Below, piece by piece: positions 35,399 through 44,218 of a stretch of 64,000 nucleotides of DNA. Position 1 is the stretch's first letter, and each line of letters opens with the position of its first letter. Source of the DNA: Nostoc sp. 'Peltigera membranacea cyanobiont' N6 (GTDB lineage Bacteria; Cyanobacteriota; Cyanobacteriia; Cyanobacteriales; Nostocaceae); the NCBI RefSeq assembly GCF_002949735.1, contig NZ_CP026681.1, positions 6,076,501 to 6,140,500 on the forward strand, written 5' to 3'. Under the pieces are notes generated by a model that did not search any database, was not told where the DNA came from, and saw nothing but the letters and a program-made list of their open reading frames with translations. Position numbers and translations under genes: made by a program.

Positions 35399-36175
35399 TC
35401 ACCTGACTAACTGCGCGGCGGAATTGAAAAATTGACGACACAATCCTTTCGTGACTAAAACTGTTGTCAACAAGTTAGCGAAAGCCACCATGAACGTAAT
35501 TAAAATTTCGTAAGATACTGCATCAAGAGGTTTTACGCCAGCTAGTAACTGTCCGGTGGTAATGCCTGGTATTGCCACCATCCCGATAAGTATCATTTGA
35601 TTCAGAGTCGGAATCAATCCGGCTCTGATAGCGTCTTTGCGGTACTGGCTAACTGCTTGCTGGGGCGTTGCACCTAAACTCAAGTGGGTTTCTATTTCGA
35701 GATGGCTGGAATTAATGGTGCTGACAAGACGTTCGCCTGCTAACGCAGCTGCATTAGTAGCGTTACCTAAGACTATCCCTGCTAGGGGAATTATATACTG
35801 TGGTTCGTACCATCTTTCTGGTTGAATAATCAAGAAGTTGATGTAAAACACCGTCAGGGCAGTACTAATTAAAATTGAACCCCACACCAAAGGCAATAGA
35901 TGAGGAATTTTTTGGCTGATGCGATTTCGTGCGACAATCGCCGTAATTGTCAGCATTATTGCTAATAGCGCCAAAACTGCCCAAGCATTGTCTAAAGCCA
36001 AGATGAAATCTAAAATGTATCCCAATACAAGAAGTTGTAAGATAGTTCTCCCAGTCGCAAGGGCTAGGTTCAACTCTAATCCTAATTTTTCCCAGGCAGA
36101 TAAACCAATGGCGATCGCCATCAATCCCACAGCAATAGCTAAATCTACGAAATTCAGCTCGATCAGATCCTGCAT
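35399..36175 (-). CDS. fetB: FetB-like (UPF0014) ABC permease
   Basis: The FetAB transporter exports iron in enteric bacteria; FetB is the membrane subunit. The 258-residue product has about seven hydrophobic helices and FetB landmarks: GRTILQLLVLGYILDFILA, PLAGIVLGNATNAAALAGER, EIETHLSLGATPQQAV and AIPGITTGQLLAG. The start is the ATG at 36175 (MQDLIELN) with GGAGAT upstream; a longer start would add 14 residues (MGCFEKKILGDREP). No FetA ATPase gene adjoins it, so the partner must be encoded elsewhere. Role in iron export is by family analogy. Confidence 0.86.
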   Translation of the reverse strand: MQDLIELNFVDLAIAVGLMAIAIGLSAWEKLGLELNLALATGRTILQLLVLGYILDFILALDNAWAVLALLAIMLTITAIVARNRISQKIPHLLPLVWGSILISTALTVFYINFLIIQPERWYEPQYIIPLAGIVLGNATNAAALAGERLVSTINSSHLEIETHLSLGATPQQAVSQYRKDAIRAGLIPTLNQMILIGMVAIPGITTGQLLAGVKPLDAVSYEILITFMVAFANLLTTVLVTKGLCRQFFNSAAQLVR

Positions 36176-36503
36176 GGGTTCTCTATCTCCTAGTATTTTC
36201 TTTTCAAAGCAGCCCACACACCTGGAACTTTGATCCGATGTGTTGGATCTTGGTTGATATATATCACTTTCATCAATTCAAATTTCAAAAATGGTACAAC
36301 CTTAACATGACAAACTCCTAGTATGTCTACTATCTGTAAATTAAATGTGCGGCAGTCTAGCTCGCCAAAATTTAAGTAAAAACCCTAATAGATGCGTATC
36401 TTGGGCGATAGTCTTTTAGTTGCTTCTTTTTGATTAATAATTCAATCAGCAAAAATTGACTCTCGAAGTGCATCCTTTGTATCTTCCGATAAAATGAGAA
36501 CTC
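36176..36503. other. Intergenic region between fetB and the aminotransferase
   Basis: This 328-base divergent spacer shows no gene, RNA or repeat that could be supported. Confidence 0.5.
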
Positions 36504-37652
36504 ATGATCCAAAGTGTAAATCCCATCCCTGCCTTTGATATTAAGCAGCAATACACCACCATCGAAGCAGAAGTAAGTGCAGCCGTCTTAGAAGTTTTGG
36601 CTTCTGGGCGCTATATCGGCGGCCCTGTAGTAGAAGGCTTTGAGCAACAGTTTGCTGCTTATAATACTGTTACTGAATGTGTGGCTTGTAATTCTGGTAC
36701 TGATGCGCTCTACTTAGCGTTACGAGTCTTGGAAATCGGTGCAGGCGATGAAGTGATTACAACGCCTTTCACCTTTATTGCTACCTCTGAAGTAATTAGC
36801 GCCGTCGGTGCAAAGCCTGTTTTCGTTGATATTGATGCTACTACGTTTAATTTGGATGTGGAGCAAGTAGCGGCGGCGATTACACCCAAAACTAAAGCGA
36901 TTATCCCGGTTCACCTTTTTGGACAACCCGTGGATATGACATCATTAATGGCGATCGCTCAATCTCACAATTTGTCAATAATTGAAGATTGCGCTCAGTC
37001 TACAGGCGCAAGGTGGGCTGATACAAAAGTAGGAAGTATTGGACATATTGGTTGCTTTAGTTTCTACCCTACCAAAAATCTTGGTGGTTGCGGTGATGGC
37101 GGAGCAATAACGACTAAAGATCCTGCGATCGCTACTAAACTACGAATCCTCCGAGATCATGGTAGTAAAGTTCGATATTTACACGAGAAAATCGGTGTAA
37201 ATAGCCGCTTGGATGCTCTCCAAGCAGCCATCTTACAGATTAAGCTGCGTTATTTAGATATTTGGAACGATCGCCGCCGAGATATCGCTAATTATTACTA
37301 TCAGTTCCTGAGCCAAATTCCGGGAATCGTCCCGCCTCAAGAATTACCTGGGGGTATTGGGGTATGGAATCAATACACTATTCGCATTTCCGGCGAAGGG
37401 CGAAATGGTTCTACCGCCAAATATCGAGATTGGGTGCGTAGTCAATTACAAGAACAGGGTGTGAGTTCAATGATTTACTACCCCCACCCTTTACATTTGC
37501 AGCCAGTTTATCAAAATCTAGGTTATCAAATTGGGGACTTACCAATAGCAGAGCAAGCTTGCCATGAAGTCATAGCTTTGCCCATGTTCCCAGAATTGAC
37601 ACAACACCAGCAAGACCAAGTGATTTATGCGTTAAAAGAAGTTATGAGTTAG
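36504..37652 (+). CDS. DegT/DnrJ/EryC1/StrS family aminotransferase
   Basis: These PLP enzymes transaminate keto-sugars used in surface polysaccharides or antibiotics. The 382-residue protein has VEGFEQQFAAYN, CNSGTDALYLALR, EVITTPFTFIATSEVI, IEDCAQSTGAR and the PLP-lysine region FSFYPTKNLGGCGDGGA, then INSR-like GVNSRLDALQAAILQIK. It is a type VI (SAT) enzyme. It probably works in nucleotide-sugar formation, but no sugar epimerase or dehydratase lies next to it. A 30-bp perfect palindrome follows the stop at once. Confidence 0.92.
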   Translation: MIQSVNPIPAFDIKQQYTTIEAEVSAAVLEVLASGRYIGGPVVEGFEQQFAAYNTVTECVACNSGTDALYLALRVLEIGAGDEVITTPFTFIATSEVISAVGAKPVFVDIDATTFNLDVEQVAAAITPKTKAIIPVHLFGQPVDMTSLMAIAQSHNLSIIEDCAQSTGARWADTKVGSIGHIGCFSFYPTKNLGGCGDGGAITTKDPAIATKLRILRDHGSKVRYLHEKIGVNSRLDALQAAILQIKLRYLDIWNDRRRDIANYYYQFLSQIPGIVPPQELPGGIGVWNQYTIRISGEGRNGSTAKYRDWVRSQLQEQGVSSMIYYPHPLHLQPVYQNLGYQIGDLPIAEQACHEVIALPMFPELTQHQQDQVIYALKEVMS

Positions 37653-37653
37653 A

Positions 37654-37683
37654 AGTAGAGACGCGATTAATCGCGTCTCTACT
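37654..37683. terminator. 30-bp perfect palindrome after the aminotransferase
   Basis: AGTAGAGACGCGATT and AATCGCGTCTCTACT are perfect complements with no loop. It starts one base after the stop codon. It matches a palindrome I recall as dispersed in Nostoc genomes and may act as a terminator or a repeat. Confidence 0.65.
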
Positions 37684-37737
37684 GTTAGGAGTTTTGAATG
37701 AATAAGTTTCTTCAACTCATCCCTCCCAACTCCTAAC

Positions 37738-38481
37738 TTATTTCACTACTAGATTCGCAGCTGCCAAGGCTTCTACCAAGCCACGCACAGCCGCAATCAT
37801 TGCTATTTCACTATTAAGTTGGTTGATGGCGGAACCAACACCAACACCAGCCGCACCAGCTGCGATCGCTAATGGTGCTGTAACGTTAGAAATGCCAGAA
37901 GCACACAATACTGGTACTGACACGACACGGGATATTTCAAAAGCTGCTGCCAAGGTGGGAGCAGCTTTTTCAATTAATCCTAAAGTTCCAGGATGAACTG
38001 GGTTACTGCTAGTACCGCCTTCGGTTTGGATAATATCTGCTCCAGCTTTCACCAGTTCTTCGGCTAACTGTACCTGTTGATCTAGTTCCAAAATGTGGGG
38101 AACGGTGACAGATAAGGTGATTTCTGGGAGAAGGGCGCGGGTTTGCTTAGTCAGCGCTAGCACTTCTAGAGCCTCAAAGCGGCGACCTTGAGCATAAAAG
38201 GAATCGAAATTCCCGATTTCAATTAAATCAGCACCAGCTGCCACAGCTTGCACAAATTTTTCTGGATCTACTGCCGATATACAAATTGGTAATTTTGTCA
38301 AACTTTTAGCTAATTGTACCAAAGCGCGATCGGCGGCAATATCAACAAAAGTAGCACCGCCAAATTCAGCAGCTTTGACAGTAGCAGCAACGCTAGCAGC
38401 GTCGAAGTTATTCAAGCCGCTAATTACTTTCAGAACGCGGCGGTTAGTAAATGCCCGTTGGAGTGGAGGATGCATCGTCAT
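37738..38481 (-). CDS. ycf23: Ycf23/DUF561 protein
   Basis: Ycf23 (DUF561) is a TIM-barrel-like protein conserved in cyanobacteria and red-algal plastids; its biochemical role is unknown. The 248-residue product has the family stretches VLKVISGLNNFDAASVAATV, GATFVDIAADRALV, PICISAVDPEKFVQAV, AGADLIEIGNFD, AGADIIQTEGGTSS and a C-terminal GVGVGSAINQLNSEIAMI. The ATG at 38481 is preferred over a start 36 codons upstream because the added residues (QKSKFGNCHSDLVPHQ) are atypical. Confidence 0.9.
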   Translation of the reverse strand: MTMHPPLQRAFTNRRVLKVISGLNNFDAASVAATVKAAEFGGATFVDIAADRALVQLAKSLTKLPICISAVDPEKFVQAVAAGADLIEIGNFDSFYAQGRRFEALEVLALTKQTRALLPEITLSVTVPHILELDQQVQLAEELVKAGADIIQTEGGTSSNPVHPGTLGLIEKAAPTLAAAFEISRVVSVPVLCASGISNVTAPLAIAAGAAGVGVGSAINQLNSEIAMIAAVRGLVEALAAANLVVK

Positions 38482-38762
38482 GGTTATGCTTTTGAAGCTA
38501 TGAGAATTATAAATTAGGTATATTCTACCGTCACTCAGTTGATGAGGAACTAAATCACTATGGCAGTTGCCAAATTTTGATTTCTGCAAGCCGTACCCAG
38601 AGCGATCGCATAAACTTAGCCGGAACCTCCATTAAAATTTAACTCTCCCAGTTCAGCTAGGGATTAAATGCAGCACAACACGACAATGAAACATAAAGTT
38701 CAGCAAATATCTATGTGAAAATAATTAAGTTCTATTAAGTTATTCTTTTTAGGAGTGAAGAT

Positions 38763-39539
38763 ATGACGGCAAATTTTGACGATAAGGAAATACTTGAACT
38801 CTGGGATAATAGAGCTAAAGACTGGGATATTCAAGTTGGCGATGATGGTGACAGCAATCGAATTCTGAACTCAGATCCAGTACTATGGAGTTTCGCTGGT
38901 GATGTTGCGGGATTGTCTGTCCTTGATGCTGGTTGTGGCACAGGATATCTGGCACGCCAACTTTGCCTGAAAGGGGCCAGTGTAACTGGTATAGATTTTT
39001 CACCTCAGATGATAGAAATTGCCCAATTCAGAGCTAGCCAAAATAATCTAGATATAGATTTTCATTTGGATTCATGCACTGAACTTAAGTCGCTTCCAGA
39101 TGAACAATTTGATACGATCGTCTCGAATTATGTTCTGATGGATTTGCTCGATCTCGAAGGAGCAGTCAAGGCATTCAATCGTGTTCTTAAACCTGGTGGT
39201 ATTGCAATTCTTGTGTTCTCACATCCTTGCTTTCCCCAAGGCAAATCGACAACTGTAAAAGAGGATGGGACGGTTTCTTATAGTTGGGATTCTTCCTATT
39301 TTGAAAGGATGCAACACAACGACGAACCTTGGAACCATTTTACAACAACATTTATTTGGTTTCACCGCCCTCTTTCCGATTACTGGAAAGTTTTCAAGGC
39401 AGCAGGTTTTTCTGTAGACGAATTTGAAGAGCCAAGAATTACCGAGGAGCGATATCATCTTGCAGAAAATGACCGAAAGCTTTTCAATTCCAAAACACGC
39501 CCCTATTCGGTAGTTTTTAAACTCCTGAAGGTTAAATAA
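38763..39539 (+). CDS. Class I SAM-dependent methyltransferase
   Basis: The 258-residue protein has motif I (VLDAGCGTGYLARQL), motif post-I (ASVTGIDFSPQMIEIA), motif II (FDTIVSNYVLMDL) and motif III (LKPGGIAILVFSHPCF) of Rossmann methyltransferases. The C-terminal half, with FIWFHRPLSDYWKVFKAAGF, resembles small-molecule methyltransferases. Substrate is unknown. A good AGGAGTGAAGAT precedes the ATG. It stands alone. Confidence 0.88.
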   Translation: MTANFDDKEILELWDNRAKDWDIQVGDDGDSNRILNSDPVLWSFAGDVAGLSVLDAGCGTGYLARQLCLKGASVTGIDFSPQMIEIAQFRASQNNLDIDFHLDSCTELKSLPDEQFDTIVSNYVLMDLLDLEGAVKAFNRVLKPGGIAILVFSHPCFPQGKSTTVKEDGTVSYSWDSSYFERMQHNDEPWNHFTTTFIWFHRPLSDYWKVFKAAGFSVDEFEEPRITEERYHLAENDRKLFNSKTRPYSVVFKLLKVK

Positions 39540-39752
39540 TTACATAGCAACCCATAAAATTCTATTACAGCAAGATATAAATAATTTTACTCCCACTAGG
39601 AATTATCTTTTTGTGTTTAATTACAATAGCAGTAATTATTGAATCCCTGCGTTAATAAGAATCGAGGAAGTAGGGAGTCGATCGATTTTAGATTTGGGAT
39701 TTTTATTTCAATCCCAAATTCAAAATCTAAAATTAAATGACTCCTAACTCCT

Positions 39753-40682
39753 TCACTTTCCGTAGTAAACTCTGGCATTCCGATATCCTATATTTCGCAG
39801 ATATTTATTCCATTCCTCAGCTTGGAATCGATCGGAGAAAGGCCCGACTGCTACGTGTGGGCCTCGGGGTTGCGTCCTTTCGAGGACTGCGCCAGATCGT
39901 CCTAAATCTTGACTAAATCGGGCTAGATTCTGCCTAATTTGTGCTGCGATCGCAGATAACTGTTCTTGAGTGGTGGGAATGGCGACATAATATCTAGAGA
40001 CTTGCTTGGGAGGATTTATATTACTGCGATCGCCTACAAAGCTTCTATTCCCTGCCTCTATTTCCTGTCCGTTAGCAAAGCTGAGAATCCGGGCGCTATA
40101 TATCCCTCGTGACTGTAACTCACTCACCCGTTGTTGGGCGTTAGATACTCTGTTAAAAACACCTGACTGAATTACATTCCTTCCTTGGTACTGGCGAATG
40201 TAAGCACTTGGTTCAATCTGACGGATGGCTTGTAGCGTCTGGAAATCACTACCATCTACGTATACTAAGTAGCGCTCAAAATTCTGATTATATTGACTAA
40301 ACTGTGTGGGTTGGGGGGGCTGAAAGTTTTGCTCAACTGGATTATTTTGTAATGGTTGGGGGGGCTGAAAATTCTGTTCAACTGGATTATTTTGTAATGG
40401 TTGAGAGGGCTGAAAGTTCTGCTCCAATTGATTCTCTTGAACTGGTTGTAACTGCGGTGATGGCTGTTGACCAAAGGGAATTGGCGGTGGCGGTAAGGCT
40501 TCACCTGCTTGAGCCAGTAGCACGTTGTTGTGGATTTGTGCTTGTGCTGGGGTAGAGTCAGTAATCAGCACTAACCATCCTCCCACTAATAAAGGGAGAA
40601 GTCTGATAGTGAGCTTCCAACCCTCATAACTTCGGTACAGCATCTGAAATGGAATAAATTGATTTGGTAATCCTCTCAACAT
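39753..40682 (-). CDS. SPOR-domain protein with Pro/Gln-rich repeats
   Basis: The 309-residue protein has an N-terminal hydrophobic segment (RLLPLLVGGWLVLITDS), an export-like APAQAQ region, a Pro/Gln/Asn-rich linker (about residues 65-130) with 15-residue repeats (LQNNPVEQNFQPPQP), and two SPOR-like modules: YLVYVDGSDFQTLQAIRQ to about residue 205 and RYYVAIPTTQEQLSAIAAQ to the end. SPOR domains bind denuded peptidoglycan at septa. Cell-division or cell-wall role is inferred from the domain. Confidence 0.84.
   Translation of the reverse strand: MLRGLPNQFIPFQMLYRSYEGWKLTIRLLPLLVGGWLVLITDSTPAQAQIHNNVLLAQAGEALPPPPIPFGQQPSPQLQPVQENQLEQNFQPSQPLQNNPVEQNFQPPQPLQNNPVEQNFQPPQPTQFSQYNQNFERYLVYVDGSDFQTLQAIRQIEPSAYIRQYQGRNVIQSGVFNRVSNAQQRVSELQSRGIYSARILSFANGQEIEAGNRSFVGDRSNINPPKQVSRYYVAIPTTQEQLSAIAAQIRQNLARFSQDLGRSGAVLERTQPRGPHVAVGPFSDRFQAEEWNKYLRNIGYRNARVYYGK
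40309..40443 (-). repeat. 45-bp tandem repeat within the SPOR protein gene
   Basis: Two nearly identical 45-bp units (40309-40353, 40354-40398) and a third diverged one (40399-40443) encode the 15-residue linker repeats. The unit keeps the frame, so copy number could vary without breaking the protein. Confidence 0.8.
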
Positions 40683-40990
40683 AGTAGTTAGAAAGTAGTC
40701 AAAGTATTTCTAAGCAATTTCCACTAGGAACTAATTAGTTCACCGTTGTAGCAACTACTATATAGCGTTAACGTAAAATTAGCTCATCCGCGTGGCAAAA
40801 AATATATCTGTGACTATTTTTACATAAGGTTAATGAGTAGCCCTGTCAAGCTTGTCGTTAGCATGTTGAAACCTTTGCTATGAAATTAAATTTGGTTTGA
40901 TTATAGGCTTTGAGTCACCAACTAACACGAATGCGTTCCCATGCGAGACATGGGAACGCGGAAAATCTTAGCGCCGACTTACTTAACTCT

Positions 40991-41289
40991 ATAGGACTTA
41001 TATTATGTCCGCTTGATTGCTTATTAGACCCGAAGAACCCCACCCCGCTAAAGCTATGCTTTGTCTCCCCTCCCCGCAAGCGGGGAGGGGTTGGGGGTGG
41101 GGTTCTTTTCTTATGGGTAATTTGGCGGACTATTACACACAAGTTACGCAAAAACGAACTACAGAGGCGCAGAGAAGCCAGTACGCCCTTGTGGTTCCCC
41201 GACTTGTTCGCGCAGCGTCTCCGACAGGAGAAGCAACTGGCGCGACACGGAGAAATCCGGGTTTGAGAGATATTTTGCGTAAGTCCTAT
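40991..41289. mobile_element. Possible MITE-like composite element next to the haloperoxidase
   Basis: ATAGGACTTA at 40991-41000 is repeated inverted as TAAGTCCTAT at 41280-41289, bounding a 299-bp stretch. Inside are a strong CCCCTCCCCGCAAGCGGGGAGGGG hairpin (about 41070-41090) and GCAGAGAAG-type repeat sequence. A separate hairpin GCGTTCCCATG/CATGGGAACGC lies upstream (about 40932-40960). The right end abuts the stop codon of the haloperoxidase gene. The short terminal repeats make this tentative. Confidence 0.5.
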
Positions 41290-42582
41290 CTAATTTTGTG
41301 TCAGTAAGCTTTCAAATACAAAGTCAGCCAATTTTGTGCCAGACGTATAAGCTGCATCTGCATCCCATTGAAAATGGACACCCAGATAAATACGACTGCG
41401 CCCATTCTCTAAAGCTGCGGAAGAGAAGCTATTAAATGTCCGTGTGATTCTAATGCCATTATTGCCTCTCGCACTTGGATCTTCAGATGTTGCAGTAAAA
41501 GTCACATTATCCGTGCCAAAGAAGTTCCGCAAAATGCCGGCATGGACTGCTCCGAAAGTGGCATGACCAGAGATATAGGCTGGAAATGAAGGAGAAAATC
41601 GGGTGCCATCAGCATTGGGTGATAGAGGTCTCCAAGTGGGATCGGCAATTGTTGCACGGTTGTTGTCTTCAAATGCCCTTTGAATTGCCGTTTCTGGTCT
41701 CCACAAATCCAAATCGGTGTCGTACTTTGCATCCCACGCTAAGATTGCCGCATCGCCTAAAGCTAAACCTACTAGAGCAAACAACCGTGCATTGTCGGAA
41801 AAGCTTAAATTTCTCAATTTAGAGACAATCTGAGTAATACTATATAGTTGTCCAGGTGGCTTATATGTTCCATCAAGATCGTTTGCCCAGAAAAGAGCAA
41901 TATCGGTTTGTTCTTGAGTCCGTTCAGTAGAATTAGCAGCACCAAGCCGCTTGACTTCATTTACTTCGGCAGCGTATTCAACACTAGCGAGTAGATCCTG
42001 TTTACTGCTGAAGCCTGCTGGTCTAGTGGGGCGAAACTTTTTAATTAGGGTTGGCGAAAAAGGTTTTACTTTACCCCAATTTGGGGTAGTTGCAGGTGTG
42101 GAATCTGTCGGTCGCCAATCACCAGGTTGATCTCCAGAAGTATATTTGGTGTCATCGTTAAACCCGTCCCCTTCTCGATTTTTGAGGATTGCTTTAGCTG
42201 CGGCGATTCCAAGTTCTTTACCATCATTGATGCTCTGTTGCGACACACTACTACTTTTAATTTCGTCGATGGCTTTGTTTAGTTCATCGTCAAAAAAGCT
42301 CTGGTTTTTCTTTTTGGATTTGGGGAAATTGGCGTTAGGGTAAACATTGTCGCTGCTCAATACAGTATATGCAGCGTGAACTGCTGCTGCTTCTTTAGAC
42401 GCTCCTACTTTTACCGAGAGAATTTCTAAATACGGTTTATAGTCTCGATCGATGGAATTGACGGCATCGTATATTGCAGCATGTAATATAGCACCAGTAC
42501 GGGAGATTGGTCCAGGGGGGCCACCATTGAGACGAATTGCTTGTAAATATACATTGTTCCAATTAATAACTTGGTCTTTCAT
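41290..42582 (-). CDS. Vanadium-dependent haloperoxidase family (PAP2 fold)
   Basis: These enzymes oxidise halides with H2O2 using bound vanadate; related proteins are acid phosphatases. Vanadate-site motifs are present: LWRPETAI (Arg295), SGHATFGAVHAG (Ser338, His340), NGRSRIYLGVHFQWDAD (Arg395 region, His403, Asp407). The canonical K-x6-RP lysine spacing differs: the nearest Lys (286) is two residues farther away. No signal peptide is seen. The gene stands alone between a repeat-rich region and mnmA. Haloperoxidase versus phosphatase cannot be decided from sequence. Confidence 0.87.
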   Translation of the reverse strand: MKDQVINWNNVYLQAIRLNGGPPGPISRTGAILHAAIYDAVNSIDRDYKPYLEILSVKVGASKEAAAVHAAYTVLSSDNVYPNANFPKSKKKNQSFFDDELNKAIDEIKSSSVSQQSINDGKELGIAAAKAILKNREGDGFNDDTKYTSGDQPGDWRPTDSTPATTPNWGKVKPFSPTLIKKFRPTRPAGFSSKQDLLASVEYAAEVNEVKRLGAANSTERTQEQTDIALFWANDLDGTYKPPGQLYSITQIVSKLRNLSFSDNARLFALVGLALGDAAILAWDAKYDTDLDLWRPETAIQRAFEDNNRATIADPTWRPLSPNADGTRFSPSFPAYISGHATFGAVHAGILRNFFGTDNVTFTATSEDPSARGNNGIRITRTFNSFSSAALENGRSRIYLGVHFQWDADAAYTSGTKLADFVFESLLTQN

Positions 42583-43114
42583 AAGATATTCCTTTTTTTT
42601 TTTACTATTGTGTTGACTCTGGTTACAGTTCTAATTTTCCAGACAGAAGTAGACTAATACCACTTCCATAATTAGTAATTAGTAATTTGTAGGGATTTTT
42701 AGATATTTCAAATAGGCGGCTTATTTACGCTAACCTGTACAAGGGCAGTGTGGCGGAAATAACTATCCAGCTTGGAAAGTCTCAAAAGTTTTTTACAAGC
42801 TTTTTATCTTCTACCTACTCTTTTCTCGACTCTATATAGCTTGATGTTTTCCGTCGGCATACGGATGATGCTCAATAGCTTAACTTTTGACTTTCTGTAT
42901 TAGATTCCACCAGGGTTTATCTTCTAAATATAGAAAGATTGCTGAATGCTTGATAGTACCCCAGAGGGTACTATTTGCAATACTTGTATAAGCTGCCCTC
43001 ACTTTTACTCCGATCGCCTCTATTTGCTTTCTTAGAAACTGAAGTGCTTTGGTAGCAAGGCAATGAAAGAGTGTGTGCTACAATTGGACAACCACGCAGC
43101 TTGTCGTGTTTTGT
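42583..43114. other. Intergenic region upstream of mnmA
   Basis: In this 532-base stretch the clearest structure is a perfect hairpin at 42953-42974: ATAGTACCC and GGGTACTAT with a CAGA tetraloop. It lies 140 bases before mnmA and could end transcription or act as an operator. No gene was recognised. Confidence 0.5.
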
Positions 43115-44170
43115 ATGAAAAAAGTCGTCGTTGGTCTTTCTGGTGGCGTTGACAGTTCCACCGCCGCAGCTATCCTGCACCATCAGGGCTATGAAGTGAT
43201 TGGTTTGACTCTTTGGCTAATGAAAGGCAAAGGTCAATGTTGCTCTGAAGGTATGATCGACGCGGCTGAACTCTGCGAACAACTGGGCGTTCCCCATCAG
43301 GTTGTAGATATTCGGGATCTGTTTCAGACGCATATTGTCGATTATCTGGTGACTGGTTATAGTGCTGGGATCACGCCTTTGCCTTGCTCGCAGTGTAATA
43401 AAACGGTGAAGTTTGGGCCAATGGTGCAGTATGCCCACGAACAATTGGGGTGCGATCGCATTGCCACCGGTCATTATGCCCGAATTAGCTATGACGAAGC
43501 AACTGGACGTTACCAGTTATTAAGGGCTGTTGACCGGAACAAAGACCAGTCATACTTTCTCTATGATTTGTCTCAAGATTTACTTGCAGCAACTATATTT
43601 CCTTTAGGCGAACTAGAAAAAACTGATACGCGCCGGATTGCGACTGAATACGGACTGAAAACTGCTGATAAGCCAGAAAGTCAAGACTTGTGCTTAGTGG
43701 AAAGTAACGGTTCCATGCGGGCATTTTTAGATAAATATTTAGCTCCCAAAACAGGCGATATTGTCGATGTCACAGGCAAAATTTTGGGACAGCATGATGG
43801 TGTCCATCACTACACAATTGGCCAGCGCAAAGGCTTGGGAATTGCTGCTGCCGAACCTCTGTATGTGATTGAATTAGATGCGGCAAATAATAAAGTAGTA
43901 GTAGGCGATCGCACTAAGGTAACTCAACCAGAATGCACTGTAAATCGGGTAAATTGGGTTTCCATTCCCGAACCATCGACCCCAATTCATGCCCAAGTGC
44001 AAATTCGCTATCGTTCAACACCTACACCAGTGACAGTGATTCCGTTGGAAAACTCCCGTGTGCGTTTGGTATTTGATGAACCCCAAATCAGCATCACTCC
44101 CGGACAAGCGGCGGTGTGGTACGACGGGGAAAAAGTATTAGGTGGCGGAATAATTGAACAGTTTAGTTGA
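43115..44170 (+). CDS. mnmA: tRNA-specific 2-thiouridylase
   Basis: MnmA thiolates U34 of certain tRNAs using a persulfide sulfur. The 351-residue protein has the ATP pyrophosphatase P-loop VVGLSGGVDSS, LTLWLMKGKGQCC, the catalytic-Cys region PLPCSQCNKTVKFGP (Cys-x2-Cys), YQLLRAVDRNKDQSYFLYDL, ESQDLCLVE (second Cys) and HYTIGQRKGLGI. The chosen ATG (MKKVVVGLSGG) begins at the conserved core; an upstream start would add 14 residues. A strong Rho-independent terminator follows the stop. Confidence 0.96.
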   Translation: MKKVVVGLSGGVDSSTAAAILHHQGYEVIGLTLWLMKGKGQCCSEGMIDAAELCEQLGVPHQVVDIRDLFQTHIVDYLVTGYSAGITPLPCSQCNKTVKFGPMVQYAHEQLGCDRIATGHYARISYDEATGRYQLLRAVDRNKDQSYFLYDLSQDLLAATIFPLGELEKTDTRRIATEYGLKTADKPESQDLCLVESNGSMRAFLDKYLAPKTGDIVDVTGKILGQHDGVHHYTIGQRKGLGIAAAEPLYVIELDAANNKVVVGDRTKVTQPECTVNRVNWVSIPEPSTPIHAQVQIRYRSTPTPVTVIPLENSRVRLVFDEPQISITPGQAAVWYDGEKVLGGGIIEQFS

Positions 44171-44189
44171 ATCTTACCTCGATTTTGCG

Positions 44190-44218
44190 CCCCTCCTGAC
44201 TTGTGGAGGGGTGTTTTT
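44190..44218 (+). terminator. Rho-independent terminator of mnmA
   Basis: CCCCTCC (44190-44196) pairs with GGAGGGG (44205-44211) around an 8-base loop, followed by TGTTTTT. It sits 20 bases after the mnmA stop and overlaps the end of the convergent HNH gene. Confidence 0.85.

Noticed and set aside
40910..41307. Overlapping plus- and minus-strand frames of 78-118 codons
   Set aside because: All run through palindromic repeat sequence at 40932-41289 and read low-complexity translations.
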